A stretch of 64,000 nucleotides of DNA from Stutzerimonas stutzeri (GTDB lineage: Bacteria > Pseudomonadota > Gammaproteobacteria > Pseudomonadales > Pseudomonadaceae). Shown here one piece after another: positions 8,043 to 16,897 of this stretch (the first letter of the stretch is position 1; each line of letters begins with the position of its first letter). The translations under genes were made by a program, and so were the position numbers. The notes beneath the pieces are model-generated. The model was not told the origin of the DNA and ran no database searches. It saw nothing but the letters and a program-made list of their open reading frames with translations. The stretch spans positions 248,001 through 312,000 of the forward strand of contig NZ_JAMOHY010000001.1 in assembly GCF_024448695.1 (NCBI RefSeq), given 5' to 3'.

Positions 8043-8133
8043 TGTAGGAGCGAACTCGTTCGCGAGCTTTGCTTTGCTTTGCTTTGCAGTGCGAGTGGCT
8101 CGTTAAAAGCTCGCGAACAAGTTCGCTCCTACA
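8043..8133. repeat. Inverted pair of REP elements with a GCTTT microrepeat
   Basis: TGTAGGAGCGAACTCGTTCG pairs with CGAACAAGTTCGCTCCTACA. The spacer holds four tandem GCTTT units at 8066-8085. It separates the convergent oxygenase gene and ribD and could act as a bidirectional terminator-like stem. Confidence 0.85.
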
Positions 8134-8162
8134 GATTATCTTCACCTGCAGCGTGGCGGCTT

Positions 8163-9272
8163 TTAGCCAGCCGGGCGCGCCAAAACCCGCCAGTCATCAC
8201 CGAAGGCGCGGATATCGACGATCTTCAATTCCCGCGCCTCGCTCATGCGCTCCAGCGGCAAATCGAGCAGTGGCCGCGCCGACGAGCCGAGAAATTTCGC
8301 TGCGACGAATATCTGGTATTCGTCGATCAGCCCAAGCTCAGCGAAGGCACCCACCAGACGCGGACCGGCTTCAAGCAGCACTTCGTTGGCGCCGCGTTCG
8401 GCCAACGTAGTCAGCAACGCCGGCAGATCGACATGCCCCTGATCGCCCGCCAACGTCAGCAACTCATGCCCCGCCGCACGATACGCCTCGGCGCGCTCGC
8501 CCGAGGCGGACGCCACCAGCGCCGGCCCGGCCTGAAAGAAGGGCGCATCCAGCGGCACCCGCTGGCGACCATCGACCAGCACCCGCAGCGGCGGGCATTG
8601 CAGTATCAGGCCAGTCTGTTCAGGGTCCAGCCCCAGCTCGGCAGCACGCACGGTAAGCCGCGCATCATCCATCAGCACCGTATCGGCGCCGGTCAGCACC
8701 ACGCTGGAACGCGCACGCAAGCGCTGCACTTCGCTGCGCGCCGCAGGCCCGGTAATCCACTGGCTCTCGCCGCTGGCCATGGCCGTGCGGCCATCGAGGC
8801 TCATCGCCAGTTTGGCGCGCAGGTACGGCAGGCCGCTTTCCATGCGTTTGACGAATCCCGCATTCAGTTCACGCGCTTCAGCCTCCAGCACTCCGCTGGC
8901 CACCTCGATGCCAGCAGCCCGCAGCCGCTCCAGACCGTTGCCGGCCACCAGCGGATTGGGATCGCGCATGGCCGCCACTACCCGCGCCACGCCCGCTTGC
9001 ACCAGCGCCTCCGCGCAGGGCGGCGTGCGGCCATGATGGCTGCAAGGTTCGAGGGTGACATAGGCGGTAGCGCCACGTGCCCGTTCGCCGGCCTGACGCA
9101 GTGCGTGGACCTCGGCATGGGGCTCGCCGGCACGCAGATGCCAGCCCTCACCGATCCGCTCACCGTCACGCACGATGACGCAGCCGACACGCGGGTTGGG
9201 ATGAGTGGAATACAGCCCCTGGCGCGCCAGCCGCAGCGCGTGGGCCATCCAGGCGTGATCGGCAGTGCTCAT
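8163..9272 (-). CDS. ribD: Bifunctional riboflavin deaminase/reductase
   Basis: 369 residues. The N-terminal deaminase domain shows the zinc site HAEVHAL and later [17 protein letters not shown] (Cys, His and Cys ligands). The C-terminal domain is a DHFR-like 5-amino-6-(5-phosphoribosylamino)uracil reductase ([36 protein letters not shown]). It catalyses the second and third steps of riboflavin synthesis. Its ATG overlaps the nrdR stop by four bases, so the two are one transcript. That transcript is cut off from ribC by an opposite-strand gene. Confidence 0.96.
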   Translation of the reverse strand: MSTADHAWMAHALRLARQGLYSTHPNPRVGCVIVRDGERIGEGWHLRAGEPHAEVHALRQAGERARGATAYVTLEPCSHHGRTPPCAEALVQAGVARVVAAMRDPNPLVAGNGLERLRAAGIEVASGVLEAEARELNAGFVKRMESGLPYLRAKLAMSLDGRTAMASGESQWITGPAARSEVQRLRARSSVVLTGADTVLMDDARLTVRAAELGLDPEQTGLILQCPPLRVLVDGRQRVPLDAPFFQAGPALVASASGERAEAYRAAGHELLTLAGDQGHVDLPALLTTLAERGANEVLLEAGPRLVGAFAELGLIDEYQIFVAAKFLGSSARPLLDLPLERMSEARELKIVDIRAFGDDWRVLARPAG

Positions 9273-9736
9273 TCTTGCTTCGCGGGTTCGCGGGACAGGC
9301 GTTCGATTTCCTCGCGGAATTCGTTCAGATCCTGGAAGCGGCGATAGACCGAGGCAAAGCGGATATAGGCAATCTCGTCGAGCTTCTGCAGCTCGCCCAT
9401 CACCAGCTCGCCCACCACCAGGGATTTGACCTCACGCTCGCCGGTGGCACGCAGCCGATGCTTGATATGGGCGATGGCCGCTTCCAGCCGCTCGACGCTG
9501 ACCGGGCGCTTTTCCAGCGCGCGCTGCATGCCGGCACGCAGCTTGTCCTCGTCGAAGGGCTGGCGACTGCCGTCCTGCTTGATCAGCCTCGGCATCACCA
9601 GTTCGGCGGTTTCAAAGGTGGTAAAGCGCTCGCCACAGGCAAGGCATTCACGGCGACGACGAACCTGATCGCCCTCGGCAACCAGACGCGAATCGATGAC
9701 CTTGGTGTCATGGGCAACACAGAAGGGACAATGCAT
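9269..9736 (-). CDS. nrdR: Transcriptional repressor NrdR
   Basis: 155 residues. The N-terminal zinc ribbon has the Cys pairs CPFC and CLAC, with the Arg-rich VRRRRECL, and is followed by an ATP-cone ([20 protein letters not shown]...). NrdR binds ATP/dATP and represses ribonucleotide reductase genes at NrdR boxes. It is the first gene of the nrdR-ribD unit; a divergent lipoprotein gene begins 114 bp away. Confidence 0.97.
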   Translation of the reverse strand: MHCPFCVAHDTKVIDSRLVAEGDQVRRRRECLACGERFTTFETAELVMPRLIKQDGSRQPFDEDKLRAGMQRALEKRPVSVERLEAAIAHIKHRLRATGEREVKSLVVGELVMGELQKLDEIAYIRFASVYRRFQDLNEFREEIERLSREPAKQE

Positions 9737-9850
9737 GAGTTGGGCTGGTCAGACATGAAAGAGGGCCATGGTAGCGCATCCGACCGTCAAGACAAGTTGG
9801 CGGATTTGCTGCTATACAGACGCCCGTTCACCTGCCTTGAGGAGCCGTCC

Positions 9851-10282
9851 GTGCCGTCACGTCACCTTGTTTCGCTTGCGCTCATGGCACTTCTGGCGGG
9901 CTGTTCAAGCCAGCCCGCCGATGAGCCGAAAGCCACTCAACCCATCGAACTGAGTAAAGCACCGCATTCAAAACTGCTTAATGAGCTGAGCGGAACACTG
10001 ATCGGTGCTCCCGAAGGCAGCGAAGTGGAACTGGCGCTGCTGGAAGTCGACCGCCGCGACCAGCCCGACAAGCTGCTCAGCAACGTCAAGCTGACCGGCC
10101 GCGGCAGCGAGCTGCCCTTTATCCTGCAGTTCAACCCCGAGGCTTTTCCCGCCAACCAGCGCGTCGAGTTGCGCGGGCGTGTGACCCAGTCGGGCCAGTT
10201 GATCATGCGCCTGCCCACGCAACAGGTTCGCAACGCTTCAAGCCAGGCGCTCGGACCTCTGCGACTGGAGCCAATACCGTGA
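9851..10282 (+). CDS. YbaY-family lipoprotein
   Basis: 143 residues from GTG 9851, which has GGAG six bases upstream. The N-terminus is a lipoprotein signal with lipobox LLAGC, so Cys18 is probably acylated. The rest (LNELSGTLIGAPEGSEVELALLEVDR..., FNPEAFPANQRVELRGRV) matches the beta-sandwich YbaY/YscW-type domain, which resembles type III secretion pilotins but occurs widely without a secretion system. Its TGA overlaps the start of the methyltransferase gene (GTGA), so the three genes to 11480 form an operon. Confidence 0.8.
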   Translation: MPSRHLVSLALMALLAGCSSQPADEPKATQPIELSKAPHSKLLNELSGTLIGAPEGSEVELALLEVDRRDQPDKLLSNVKLTGRGSELPFILQFNPEAFPANQRVELRGRVTQSGQLIMRLPTQQVRNASSQALGPLRLEPIP

Positions 10283-10956
10283 CACCACCCGCCACCTTGC
10301 AGGCTGCACTTGGCGAGCTGCTGGGTGACGCCCGCCTGTGCATCGCAACCCTGCCAGACACCGATATCCGCCTCTGGCTGATCGATTCGGCGAACATGGA
10401 CCGCGCCTTCAACCCCGAGGAAACCCGACGGATTCTCGAAGAGCCGCCCTACTGGTGCTTCTGCTGGGCCAGTGGCCTGGTCCTGGCGCGCTGGCTGGCC
10501 GAGCACCCCGAATGGGTCCGCGGCAGGCGCGTGCTGGATTTCGGCGCCGGTTCCGGCGTAGCTGCGATCGCAGCGGCCAGGGCCGGTGCGGCGGAAGTGG
10601 TGGCCTGTGACCTCGACCCGCTGGCGCTACAGGCGTGCCGGAGCAATGCGGCGCTCAATGATGTGACACTGGGTTATTCCGACGATTTCTTCGCCGAGGC
10701 GGACCGCTTCGACCTGATCATCGTCGCCGACGTGCTGTATGACCGCACCAACCTGCCGCTGCTGGACCAGTTTCCCAGCCGTGGCCGCGAAGTGCTGGTG
10801 GCCGACTCGCGGGTGCGCGACTTTCAGCATCCGCTGTACCAGCGCCTCGACATCCTGGACGCCTGCACCTGGCCGGATCTGGCCGAGCCCGCTGAATTTC
10901 GCCGGGTCAGCCTGTATCACGCGACCAGGACGGAAAGCCGACAGGTAAACCCATGA
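10279..10956 (+). CDS. Class I SAM-dependent methyltransferase, METTL20-like protein-lysine type
   Basis: 225 residues from GTG 10279. The SAM-binding motif I is VLDFGAGSGVAAIAAA, with VVACDLDPLAL as motif II and IIVADVLYDRTNL as the catalytic/post motif. PPYWCFCWASG before motif I matches the W-rich segment of the ETFB lysine methyltransferase (METTL20) and nicotinamide N-methyltransferase-like group. The target in bacteria is probably a protein lysine, but this is inference. It overlaps the lipoprotein gene before it and thpR after it by four bases each. Confidence 0.8.
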   Translation: MTPPATLQAALGELLGDARLCIATLPDTDIRLWLIDSANMDRAFNPEETRRILEEPPYWCFCWASGLVLARWLAEHPEWVRGRRVLDFGAGSGVAAIAAARAGAAEVVACDLDPLALQACRSNAALNDVTLGYSDDFFAEADRFDLIIVADVLYDRTNLPLLDQFPSRGREVLVADSRVRDFQHPLYQRLDILDACTWPDLAEPAEFRRVSLYHATRTESRQVNP

Positions 10957-11480
10957 GTACCGAGCCAACCCTGCGCCTGTTCTTCGCCGTGCCCTGCCCG
11001 CCGGATCAAGCTACGGCGATTGCAGCGTGGCGCGACCGACAAAGACTGGATGGACGTGCGGTTGCGCCAGAAAACCTGCACCTGACTCTGGCCTTTCTCG
11101 GCGCGCAGCCAGCGGAGCGTCTACAGGCACTTCGACAAATGGCGGACGGAATCGAATGCGAAGCTTTCGAGCTGACCCTGGACCACCTGATTACCCTCGG
11201 CCAGGGCTTCGTCTGCCTGGCGCCGACCGCAGCACCGCCCGCCCTGCTGCAGCTTGCGGCACAACTAGCTGAGCGGTTGAGCGCCCTGGGTATCGTGCTC
11301 GACAACCGCCCTTATCTGCCGCATCTGACGCTGATGCGCCAGAGCCCCACGCAGGCGCAAGCCGCCGCAACCTTCAGCTGGAGGGTGGAGCGCTTCGTGC
11401 TGTACCAGTCGCAGAACACCGTGGACGGCGTGCGCTATCAGGAGTTGGGCAGCTGGCCGCTCGCTGTGGGCGAGAACTAG
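10953..11480 (+). CDS. thpR: RNA 2',3'-cyclic phosphodiesterase
   Basis: 175 residues, 2H phosphoesterase superfamily. The two catalytic H-x-T motifs are HLTL in PENLHLTLAFLG and HLTL in PYLPHLTLMRQ. The family (formerly 2'-5' RNA ligase, LigT) hydrolyses 2',3'-cyclic phosphates on RNA. ATGA overlap with the methyltransferase gene indicates coupled translation. It is the last gene of the plus-strand operon; the next gene is convergent. Confidence 0.92.
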   Translation: MSTEPTLRLFFAVPCPPDQATAIAAWRDRQRLDGRAVAPENLHLTLAFLGAQPAERLQALRQMADGIECEAFELTLDHLITLGQGFVCLAPTAAPPALLQLAAQLAERLSALGIVLDNRPYLPHLTLMRQSPTQAQAAATFSWRVERFVLYQSQNTVDGVRYQELGSWPLAVGEN

Positions 11481-11530
11481 AGCTGTTCCCGCTCGCCGCT
11501 AACCGCGACGAACAGAAACAGCCACTGGCG

Positions 11531-11770
11531 TCAGGCCGGCACTTCGATCAGAAAGCGAAACAGCGGACCGTGCTGCTCCACGGCCAGGCAGTTGTAGCCC
11601 TTGAGCTTGGCGTCCTCGGGAATGCCCTGCACCGACTGCGAACAGTCGGTCACTACTTCCAGCAGTTGCCCCGGCAGCATGGTTTCCAAGGTTTCCAGCG
11701 TGGCGATGGCGTTGTAGGGGCAGTGTTCACCGCGCAGATCAAGCGACAGATTGGGTTGGGGCTGGCTCAC
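11531..11770 (-). CDS. yedF: TusA/YedF-family sulfurtransferase-like protein
   Basis: 79 residues from GTG 11770, preceded by GAGGAG eight bases upstream. It has the TusA-like Cys-Pro motif in LDLRGEHCPYNAIATLE and a second conserved segment VVTDCSQSVQGIP, which is closer to YedF than TusA. The gene overlaps the 3' end of the YedE-like transporter by 32 bp, the usual YedE-YedF pairing associated with selenium or thiol-sulfur handling. The exact chemistry is unproven. Confidence 0.83.
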   Translation of the reverse strand: MSQPQPNLSLDLRGEHCPYNAIATLETLETMLPGQLLEVVTDCSQSVQGIPEDAKLKGYNCLAVEQHGPLFRFLIEVPA

Positions 11771-12965
11771 GGGCAGCACTCCTCTTGGGTTGGAAACGAC
11801 GGGCATTGAGGTGGACCAGCAGCATGGCCAAAGCCAGGCCGGCGAAGCTGAACAGCAGACCGGTGCCCGGCCCCATGCTTTCCAGTAGATCAATCTTCGG
11901 ATAGGGCAGCGCCAGCGAGGTGCCCAGCTCGTCCCAGTACACCGCCACCAGCGTGCCACCGATCACGTTGCCGATGCCAACCACCCAGAAATGCACCTGC
12001 CCTTCCATCGCGCGGTACATCCAGCCGGTTTCGCAGCCGCCGGCCAAGACGATACCGATCCCGAACAGCAGGCCGCCGAGCACGGCATTCGGGCCCATCC
12101 AGAAAATCTTCGCGTCTGCGCCCAGCATGATCGCGCCGAAGGTGCCAACGCAGGCCACGGCCATGCCCAACAGAATGCCGTAGGCGACCTGGGTACGGCC
12201 GGTGGTCCAGAGATCACGTGCGGCGCTGGTAAAACAGATCTGCGCGCGCTCGATCAGGCCACCGAAGACCACGCCGAACAGCACCGCCATGCCCAGGGCT
12301 ATCGACACACCGAAACGCCAGCCGGCGAATGCCACGGCAACCAGCGCCACCGCCACACCCAGGCGCACTTGCAAGCGGTTGCGCTGTTCCCGCGCCTGCG
12401 GATCGGCGAACAGCGAACTGGCCTGGCTGCCCACCTTGAGCGGCACGCGCAGCATCGGCAGCAGGCAGATCTTCACCCCGACCCAGGCCCCGCCGACCGT
12501 GGCCAGCATGAACGCCCAGGCGTGCAGCGAGAACATCGGAATGCCAGTGAAGAACGCCGCCAGGTTGCAGCCCATGGCCAGGCGAGCGCCGAAACCGGCG
12601 ATGATCCCGCCGATCAGCCCCTGCGCCAGGCGGCGCTTGCTGGTGGGCCAGCGCAGGCTGACATTGTTGGCCCAGAGCGCCGTGCACAGCGCGCCAAGCA
12701 GCATACCGATGATCATCACCCCATCGATGCGATCCAGCGGCGTGCCCTGCAGGCCGATCAGTTTGAAGTAGCTCCACTCCTGCGGCTGAAACCCGAACCA
12801 GGCCAGCACGTGCCCACCCCAGCGGGTGAACTCGCCGGTCACGGCCCAGAAGGTCCCGGTGATTGCGAAGTAGTAGGCTGAAGCGACGCCCAGCGCGACG
12901 AGCGCGGGCAAAGGTGACCAGAAGCGCACGAGATAGCGCGCCCGGAAATCGGACAGAACGGACAT
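11739..12965 (-). CDS. yedE: YedE/YeeE-family selenium or sulfur transporter
   Basis: 408 residues, polytopic with about ten hydrophobic segments arranged as two YeeE/YedE repeats. Conserved cysteines lie in membrane motifs: GARLAMGCNLAAFFTG, IERAQICFTSAARD and LAGGCETGWMYRAMEG. Related YeeE proteins pass thiosulfate through cysteine relays; the YedE group paired with YedF is annotated for selenium. The start is ATG 12965. Only yedF follows, so selenium specificity rests on the pairing alone. Confidence 0.86.
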   Translation of the reverse strand: MSVLSDFRARYLVRFWSPLPALVALGVASAYYFAITGTFWAVTGEFTRWGGHVLAWFGFQPQEWSYFKLIGLQGTPLDRIDGVMIIGMLLGALCTALWANNVSLRWPTSKRRLAQGLIGGIIAGFGARLAMGCNLAAFFTGIPMFSLHAWAFMLATVGGAWVGVKICLLPMLRVPLKVGSQASSLFADPQAREQRNRLQVRLGVAVALVAVAFAGWRFGVSIALGMAVLFGVVFGGLIERAQICFTSAARDLWTTGRTQVAYGILLGMAVACVGTFGAIMLGADAKIFWMGPNAVLGGLLFGIGIVLAGGCETGWMYRAMEGQVHFWVVGIGNVIGGTLVAVYWDELGTSLALPYPKIDLLESMGPGTGLLFSFAGLALAMLLVHLNARRFQPKRSAAREPAPTQSVA

Positions 12966-13146
12966 CAATGACTCCTTTTGCGCGACTGCAAACGCCGCAC
13001 CGAGAAAAGGTGACGCGCATTCTAGCCCTCTAGGTCGCGCCTTGCGCGGACATTCCTTCGAAGCGTCGGTCGTTGACGCTTGCTTCCCGTAAGCGCTGCC
13101 CCCACATAACATGCACGCCCTTACAAGTGCCCATTCGAGAACCCTG

Positions 13147-14016
13147 ATGAGCCAGACTCCCTTCATCTTCGACGTCACCAGCGCCAACTTCGAGCAGCTG
13201 GTGCTGGAAAACTCCTTTCACAAGCCGGTGCTGGTGGATTTCTGGGCCGATTGGTGCGCGCCGTGCAAGGCGCTGATGCCACTGCTGGCTAAGATCACCG
13301 AGGAGTACCAGGGCGAACTGCTGCTGGCCAAGGTCAACTGCGACATCGAGCAGGACGTGGTCGCCCGCTTCGGCGTGCGCAGCCTGCCCACCGTGGTGCT
13401 GTTCAAGGACGGTCAGCCGGTGGACGGCTTTGCCGGCGCGCAGCCCGAATCGGCCATTCGCACGATGCTCGAGCCGCACGTTCAGCTGCCCCCCGCGCCC
13501 GAGGCGGACCAGCTGGAAGCCGCCCAGGCGCTGTTCGCAGAAGGCCGCATCGGCGAGGCGGAGAACCTGCTCAAGCAGTTGCTGGCCGAAGACAACGAGA
13601 ACGCCGCCGCGCTGATCCTCTACGCCCGCTGCCTGGCCGAACGTGCCGAGCTGGGCGAAGCCGAGACGGTGTTAAACGCGGTCAAGGGTGACGAGCACAA
13701 GCAGGCGCTGGCCGCGGCCCGCGCACAGCTGACCTTCCTGCGCCAGGCCAACGACCTGCCGGAAGTCGCCGACCTCAAAAGCCGCCTGGCACAGAACGCC
13801 GAGGACGATGAAGCGACTTATCAGCTGGCGATCCAGCAGCTCGCACGCCAGCAATACGAAACCGCACTGGACGGCCTGCTCAAGCTCTTCGTGCGCAACC
13901 GCAACTACGCCGACGGCCTGCCACACAAGACCCTGCTGCAGGTGTTCGACCTGCTGGGCAACGACCACCCGCTGGTTACCACCTACCGCCGCAAGTTGTA
14001 TCAGGCGATCTACTGA
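13147..14016 (+). CDS. Thioredoxin-TPR protein, CnoX/YbbN-like chaperedoxin
   Basis: 289 residues. The N-terminal thioredoxin domain (residues about 5-110) has the active site FWADWCAPCKALMP and a cis-Pro in RSLPTVVLF. The C-terminal 170 residues are TPR-like helices (AQALFAEGRIGEAENLL.., NYADGLPHKTLLQVFDLLG). The architecture is that of CnoX/YbbN, a co-chaperone protecting proteins under hypochlorite stress. Unlike E. coli CnoX it keeps a full Cys-x-x-Cys, so it may be redox-active. Start ATG 13147 after AGAACCC, with a weak ribosome binding site. Confidence 0.88.
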   Translation: MSQTPFIFDVTSANFEQLVLENSFHKPVLVDFWADWCAPCKALMPLLAKITEEYQGELLLAKVNCDIEQDVVARFGVRSLPTVVLFKDGQPVDGFAGAQPESAIRTMLEPHVQLPPAPEADQLEAAQALFAEGRIGEAENLLKQLLAEDNENAAALILYARCLAERAELGEAETVLNAVKGDEHKQALAAARAQLTFLRQANDLPEVADLKSRLAQNAEDDEATYQLAIQQLARQQYETALDGLLKLFVRNRNYADGLPHKTLLQVFDLLGNDHPLVTTYRRKLYQAIY

Positions 14017-14029
14017 TCGCCTGCAGATC

Positions 14030-14214
14030 GTAGGGTGGATGTCGCCTTTTACATCCACCACAACGCCACCCGGTGGATCGCCACCCGGTGGATCGCCACT
14101 GAGGAGACAGCCGCTTGCATCCCAGCCAGCAGGGTCACGTGGGAGTGGGCCATGCCCACGAACGGGACCTGCACTGTTAGCGAGGTTGCGTTCACGGGCA
14201 TGGCCCGTTCCCAC
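14030..14214. repeat. Cluster of REP-type repeats (two families)
   Basis: 14030-14059 is a GTAGGGTGGATGT..ACATCCACC inverted repeat. It is followed by two exact copies of GCCACCCGGTGGATC (14065-14079, 14080-14094). 14139-14214 is an inverted pair of GTGGGAGTGGGCCATGCCCA-type REPs. No gene lies in this convergent spacer. Confidence 0.8.
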
Positions 14215-14245
14215 AAAGCCGCGATGGCGGGAAGCGGTGCCCCTC

Positions 14246-14836
14246 CTAGACGAGCATCTGTCGCAGCTCGCGACAGTCACGAGCATGCAATTCGGTCAAC
14301 TCCGGCCAGAGATTGTCCGGCAGGTTGACCAGCACCCCGCGAGCGCCTGCGGCCTTCGCGCATTCCAGATCGAAACGGTAGTCACCGACCATCACCAGCG
14401 TCTGCGGCGCAACCTGCCATTTGTTGGCCAGGTGCAGCAGACCGCCGGGGTCGGGTTTTGGCGGTGCTTCGTCGCGACCGAGGATGTCTTCGCTGGCGAA
14501 GCAGTCGCCCATACCCACTGCCTGCAGCGTCACCAGCGCCAGCTCATGGGCGTTGCGCGTCAGCACGCCAAGCTGGCAGCCGCGATCCTGCAATTCGTGC
14601 AGCAGGTCGAGCGCACCCGGTGCGGGTTGCGCCGCGTAGGCCAGTTCGCGCTCGTGCTCCAGCAACCAGGCACGCTTGCTCGCGGCCTCGTCAGCCGGCA
14701 AGGCGGCGAGGTGATGGAGGATGTCGTCTTCCTGGGGAATCTCCAGTGCACGCTTGATCGCCAGGAAGTCATGCACGGCGATGGTCAGGGTCCCGTCCAT
14801 GTCGAACACCCAGTGGCGTGCAGCGGAGAGCGTCAT
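14246..14836 (-). CDS. HAD-family hydrolase, phosphoglycolate phosphatase-like
   Basis: 196 residues. HAD motif I is VFDMDGTLT with both Asp residues, motif II is the LTRN segment, motif III is KPDPGGLLHL and motif IV is VMVGDYRFDLECAKAAG. The helical cap between motifs I and II places it with Gph/YjjG-like subfamily I phosphatases. The substrate cannot be told from sequence. Its ATG overlaps the tesB stop by four bases, so the two are cotranscribed. Confidence 0.88.
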   Translation of the reverse strand: MTLSAARHWVFDMDGTLTIAVHDFLAIKRALEIPQEDDILHHLAALPADEAASKRAWLLEHERELAYAAQPAPGALDLLHELQDRGCQLGVLTRNAHELALVTLQAVGMGDCFASEDILGRDEAPPKPDPGGLLHLANKWQVAPQTLVMVGDYRFDLECAKAAGARGVLVNLPDNLWPELTELHARDCRELRQMLV

Positions 14837-15702
14837 CTCAAGTCCTCTCGCACCCGGATCAGCCCTTCCTGGGCCACCGACGCCACCAGCTCGCCTGCGC
14901 GGTTAAAAATACTGCCACGGGCGAAGCCGCGGGCATTGCCCGTCCAGGGGCTATCCATGGAATACAGCAGCCAGTCATCGGCACGCACTTCGCGGTGGAA
15001 CCAGATGGCATGGTCGAGGCTCGCCAGCTGGATGAATTTGCTCCAGAAGGAAACGCCGTGGGGCTGCAGCGCCGTGCTGACGAAGTTGAAATCCGAAGCG
15101 TAGGCCATCAGGTATTTATGCACTGCAGGGTTGTCCGGCAGCGTGCCGGCAGCCCGGAACCACACGTGGCGGATCGGCTCGATGGGCTGTGGGTTGAGCG
15201 GGTCCAGCAGCGTCACCGGGCGAATCTCGATGGGCTTGGGCCGGCGCAACTTCTCCACCACACTTGGAGGGACCAAGCTTTCGAGCCTGTGCAGCAGCTC
15301 CCTTTCGCTGGGCAGGTTCTCCGGTCCTTCCACATCAGGCATTGGCAACTGGTGCTCGTAGCCGGTTTCATCAACCTGGAACGAAGCGCTGCAGGTGAAG
15401 ATGGTCTTGCCCTTCTGGATGGCGCTGACGCGGCGCGTAGAGAAGCTGCCGCCATCACGCACTCGGTCGACGTCATACACCACCGGCAGATGGGCGTCAC
15501 CGGGGCGCAGGAAGTAGCCGTGAATCGAGTGCACATGCCGCTCAGGCACCACCGTCTGGCTCGCCGCCGACAGCGCCTGGCCGATCACCTGACCACCGAA
15601 CAGCTGCGGGAAACCCAGATCCTGACTGTTGCCGCGGAACAGGTTTTCCTCGATGCGTTCCAGCGACAGCAGGCTCACCAGGGTATCGAGTGTCTCGGTC
15701 AT
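14833..15702 (-). CDS. tesB: Acyl-CoA thioesterase II
   Basis: 289 residues, double hot-dog fold. Hydrolyses medium and long-chain acyl-CoA. Seen: FRGNSQDLGFPQLFGGQVIGQAL, HSIHGYFLRPGD, the GGSFSTRRV motif, ASLDHAIWFHRE carrying the catalytic Asp region, and WLLYSMDSPW. The ATG at 15702 has AAGGA seven bases upstream; another ATG two codons earlier abuts it. It is the first gene of the tesB-HAD pair. Confidence 0.95.
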   Translation of the reverse strand: MTETLDTLVSLLSLERIEENLFRGNSQDLGFPQLFGGQVIGQALSAASQTVVPERHVHSIHGYFLRPGDAHLPVVYDVDRVRDGGSFSTRRVSAIQKGKTIFTCSASFQVDETGYEHQLPMPDVEGPENLPSERELLHRLESLVPPSVVEKLRRPKPIEIRPVTLLDPLNPQPIEPIRHVWFRAAGTLPDNPAVHKYLMAYASDFNFVSTALQPHGVSFWSKFIQLASLDHAIWFHREVRADDWLLYSMDSPWTGNARGFARGSIFNRAGELVASVAQEGLIRVREDLR

Positions 15703-15896
15703 GCACATTTCCTTTCCGGCGAAGGCCCATTCAGGCAAAGGCGGAGATTTTACGGTTTAAACCGAACAGGCTCCAGCTAACCGGCCAGACGGCGTCTGCG
15801 CTGCCTTGAGCGTGCCGTGACCAAGCCGGCATACTGTTGCCGATTGCGAGCGACCGAGACGGACGCAGTGCAATGAATGTATTCAGGCGCCAATCG

Positions 15897-16817
15897 ATGC
15901 CCTTGCCGCTGGTATTCCACGACGACTACAGCCCGCCGCTGCCACCGGGACACCGCTTCCCGATGGAGAAATTTCGTCTGCTGCGCGATCACTTGGTCGA
16001 TAGCGGCCTGACCACCAACGCGGCGATTCTGCGCCCCGAGCTGTGCGCAACCGACGTGCTTGCTCTGGCCCATGACCGCGCCTATATCGAGCGCTATTGC
16101 AGCGGCGACATGGGCCGCGACGAACTGCGCCGCCTGGGCCTGCCCTGGAGCCCGCAACTGGCGCAGCGCACCGTGCGCGCCGTGGGTGGCTCACTGCTGG
16201 CCGCCGACCTGGCCCTTGAGCATGGTCTGGCCTGCCATCTGGCCGGCGGCACACACCACGCCCACTACGACCATGCCTCCGGCTTCTGCATCTTCAATGA
16301 CCTGGCGATCATCGCCCTGTCGCTACTGGAAAGCGGCCGCGCTGGCCGTGTGCTGATCTTCGATTGCGACGTGCATCAGGGCGATGGCACCGCGCGCATC
16401 CTCGAACACGTGCCAGACGCGGTGACCGTGTCGCTGCACTGCGAGAAGAACTTTCCTCTGCGCAAAGCCCGCAGCGACTGGGATATCGAGCTGGCGCCAG
16501 GCATGGGCGATCTGGAGTACCTCAAGGTGGTGAACGACACACTGAGCTACCTGCTGCCGCTGTACCAGCCGGATCTGGTGCTCTACGACGCCGGGGTCGA
16601 CGTTCACCGCGACGACACGCTGGGCCTGCTCAACCTCAGCGACGAAGGCTTGGCAATGCGCGACAGCACCGTCATCGATCACTGCCTGGGCCGTGACATT
16701 CCGCTGATCGGTGTAATCGGCGGCGGCTACGACAAGGACCGCGCCCTGCTCGCCCGCCGCCATGCGCAGCTGCATTTCAGCGCTGCCAGGGCCTGGAATC
16801 GTCACGGCCTGCGTTGA
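15897..16817 (+). CDS. Histone deacetylase-family hydrolase
   Basis: 306 residues, arginase/deacetylase fold. Catalytic and zinc-binding residues are visible: the tandem His in GGTHHAHYDHASGFCIFND, the zinc ligands in LIFDCDVHQGDGTA, and LVLYDAGVDVHRDD near the C-terminal third. It resembles the compact class IV (HDAC11-like) bacterial proteins rather than acetylpolyamine amidases. The substrate is unknown. I chose ATG 15897 (MPLPLVFHDDY), which matches the usual start of the family; ATG 15873 is an alternative and neither has a strong ribosome binding site. Confidence 0.88.
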   Translation: MPLPLVFHDDYSPPLPPGHRFPMEKFRLLRDHLVDSGLTTNAAILRPELCATDVLALAHDRAYIERYCSGDMGRDELRRLGLPWSPQLAQRTVRAVGGSLLAADLALEHGLACHLAGGTHHAHYDHASGFCIFNDLAIIALSLLESGRAGRVLIFDCDVHQGDGTARILEHVPDAVTVSLHCEKNFPLRKARSDWDIELAPGMGDLEYLKVVNDTLSYLLPLYQPDLVLYDAGVDVHRDDTLGLLNLSDEGLAMRDSTVIDHCLGRDIPLIGVIGGGYDKDRALLARRHAQLHFSAARAWNRHGLR

Positions 16818-16897
16818 TTGCCCAACCAGTTCAGCGCCCATGACCCGCTCCGGCGCAGCCGTTACAATGCCCGCTCCGCAACTGCCCGGCCATCGCC

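Noticed and set aside
8079-9347. A 422-codon plus-strand frame
   Set aside because: Antisense to ribD and composed of Arg/Gln/His-rich filler; ribD is unmistakable.
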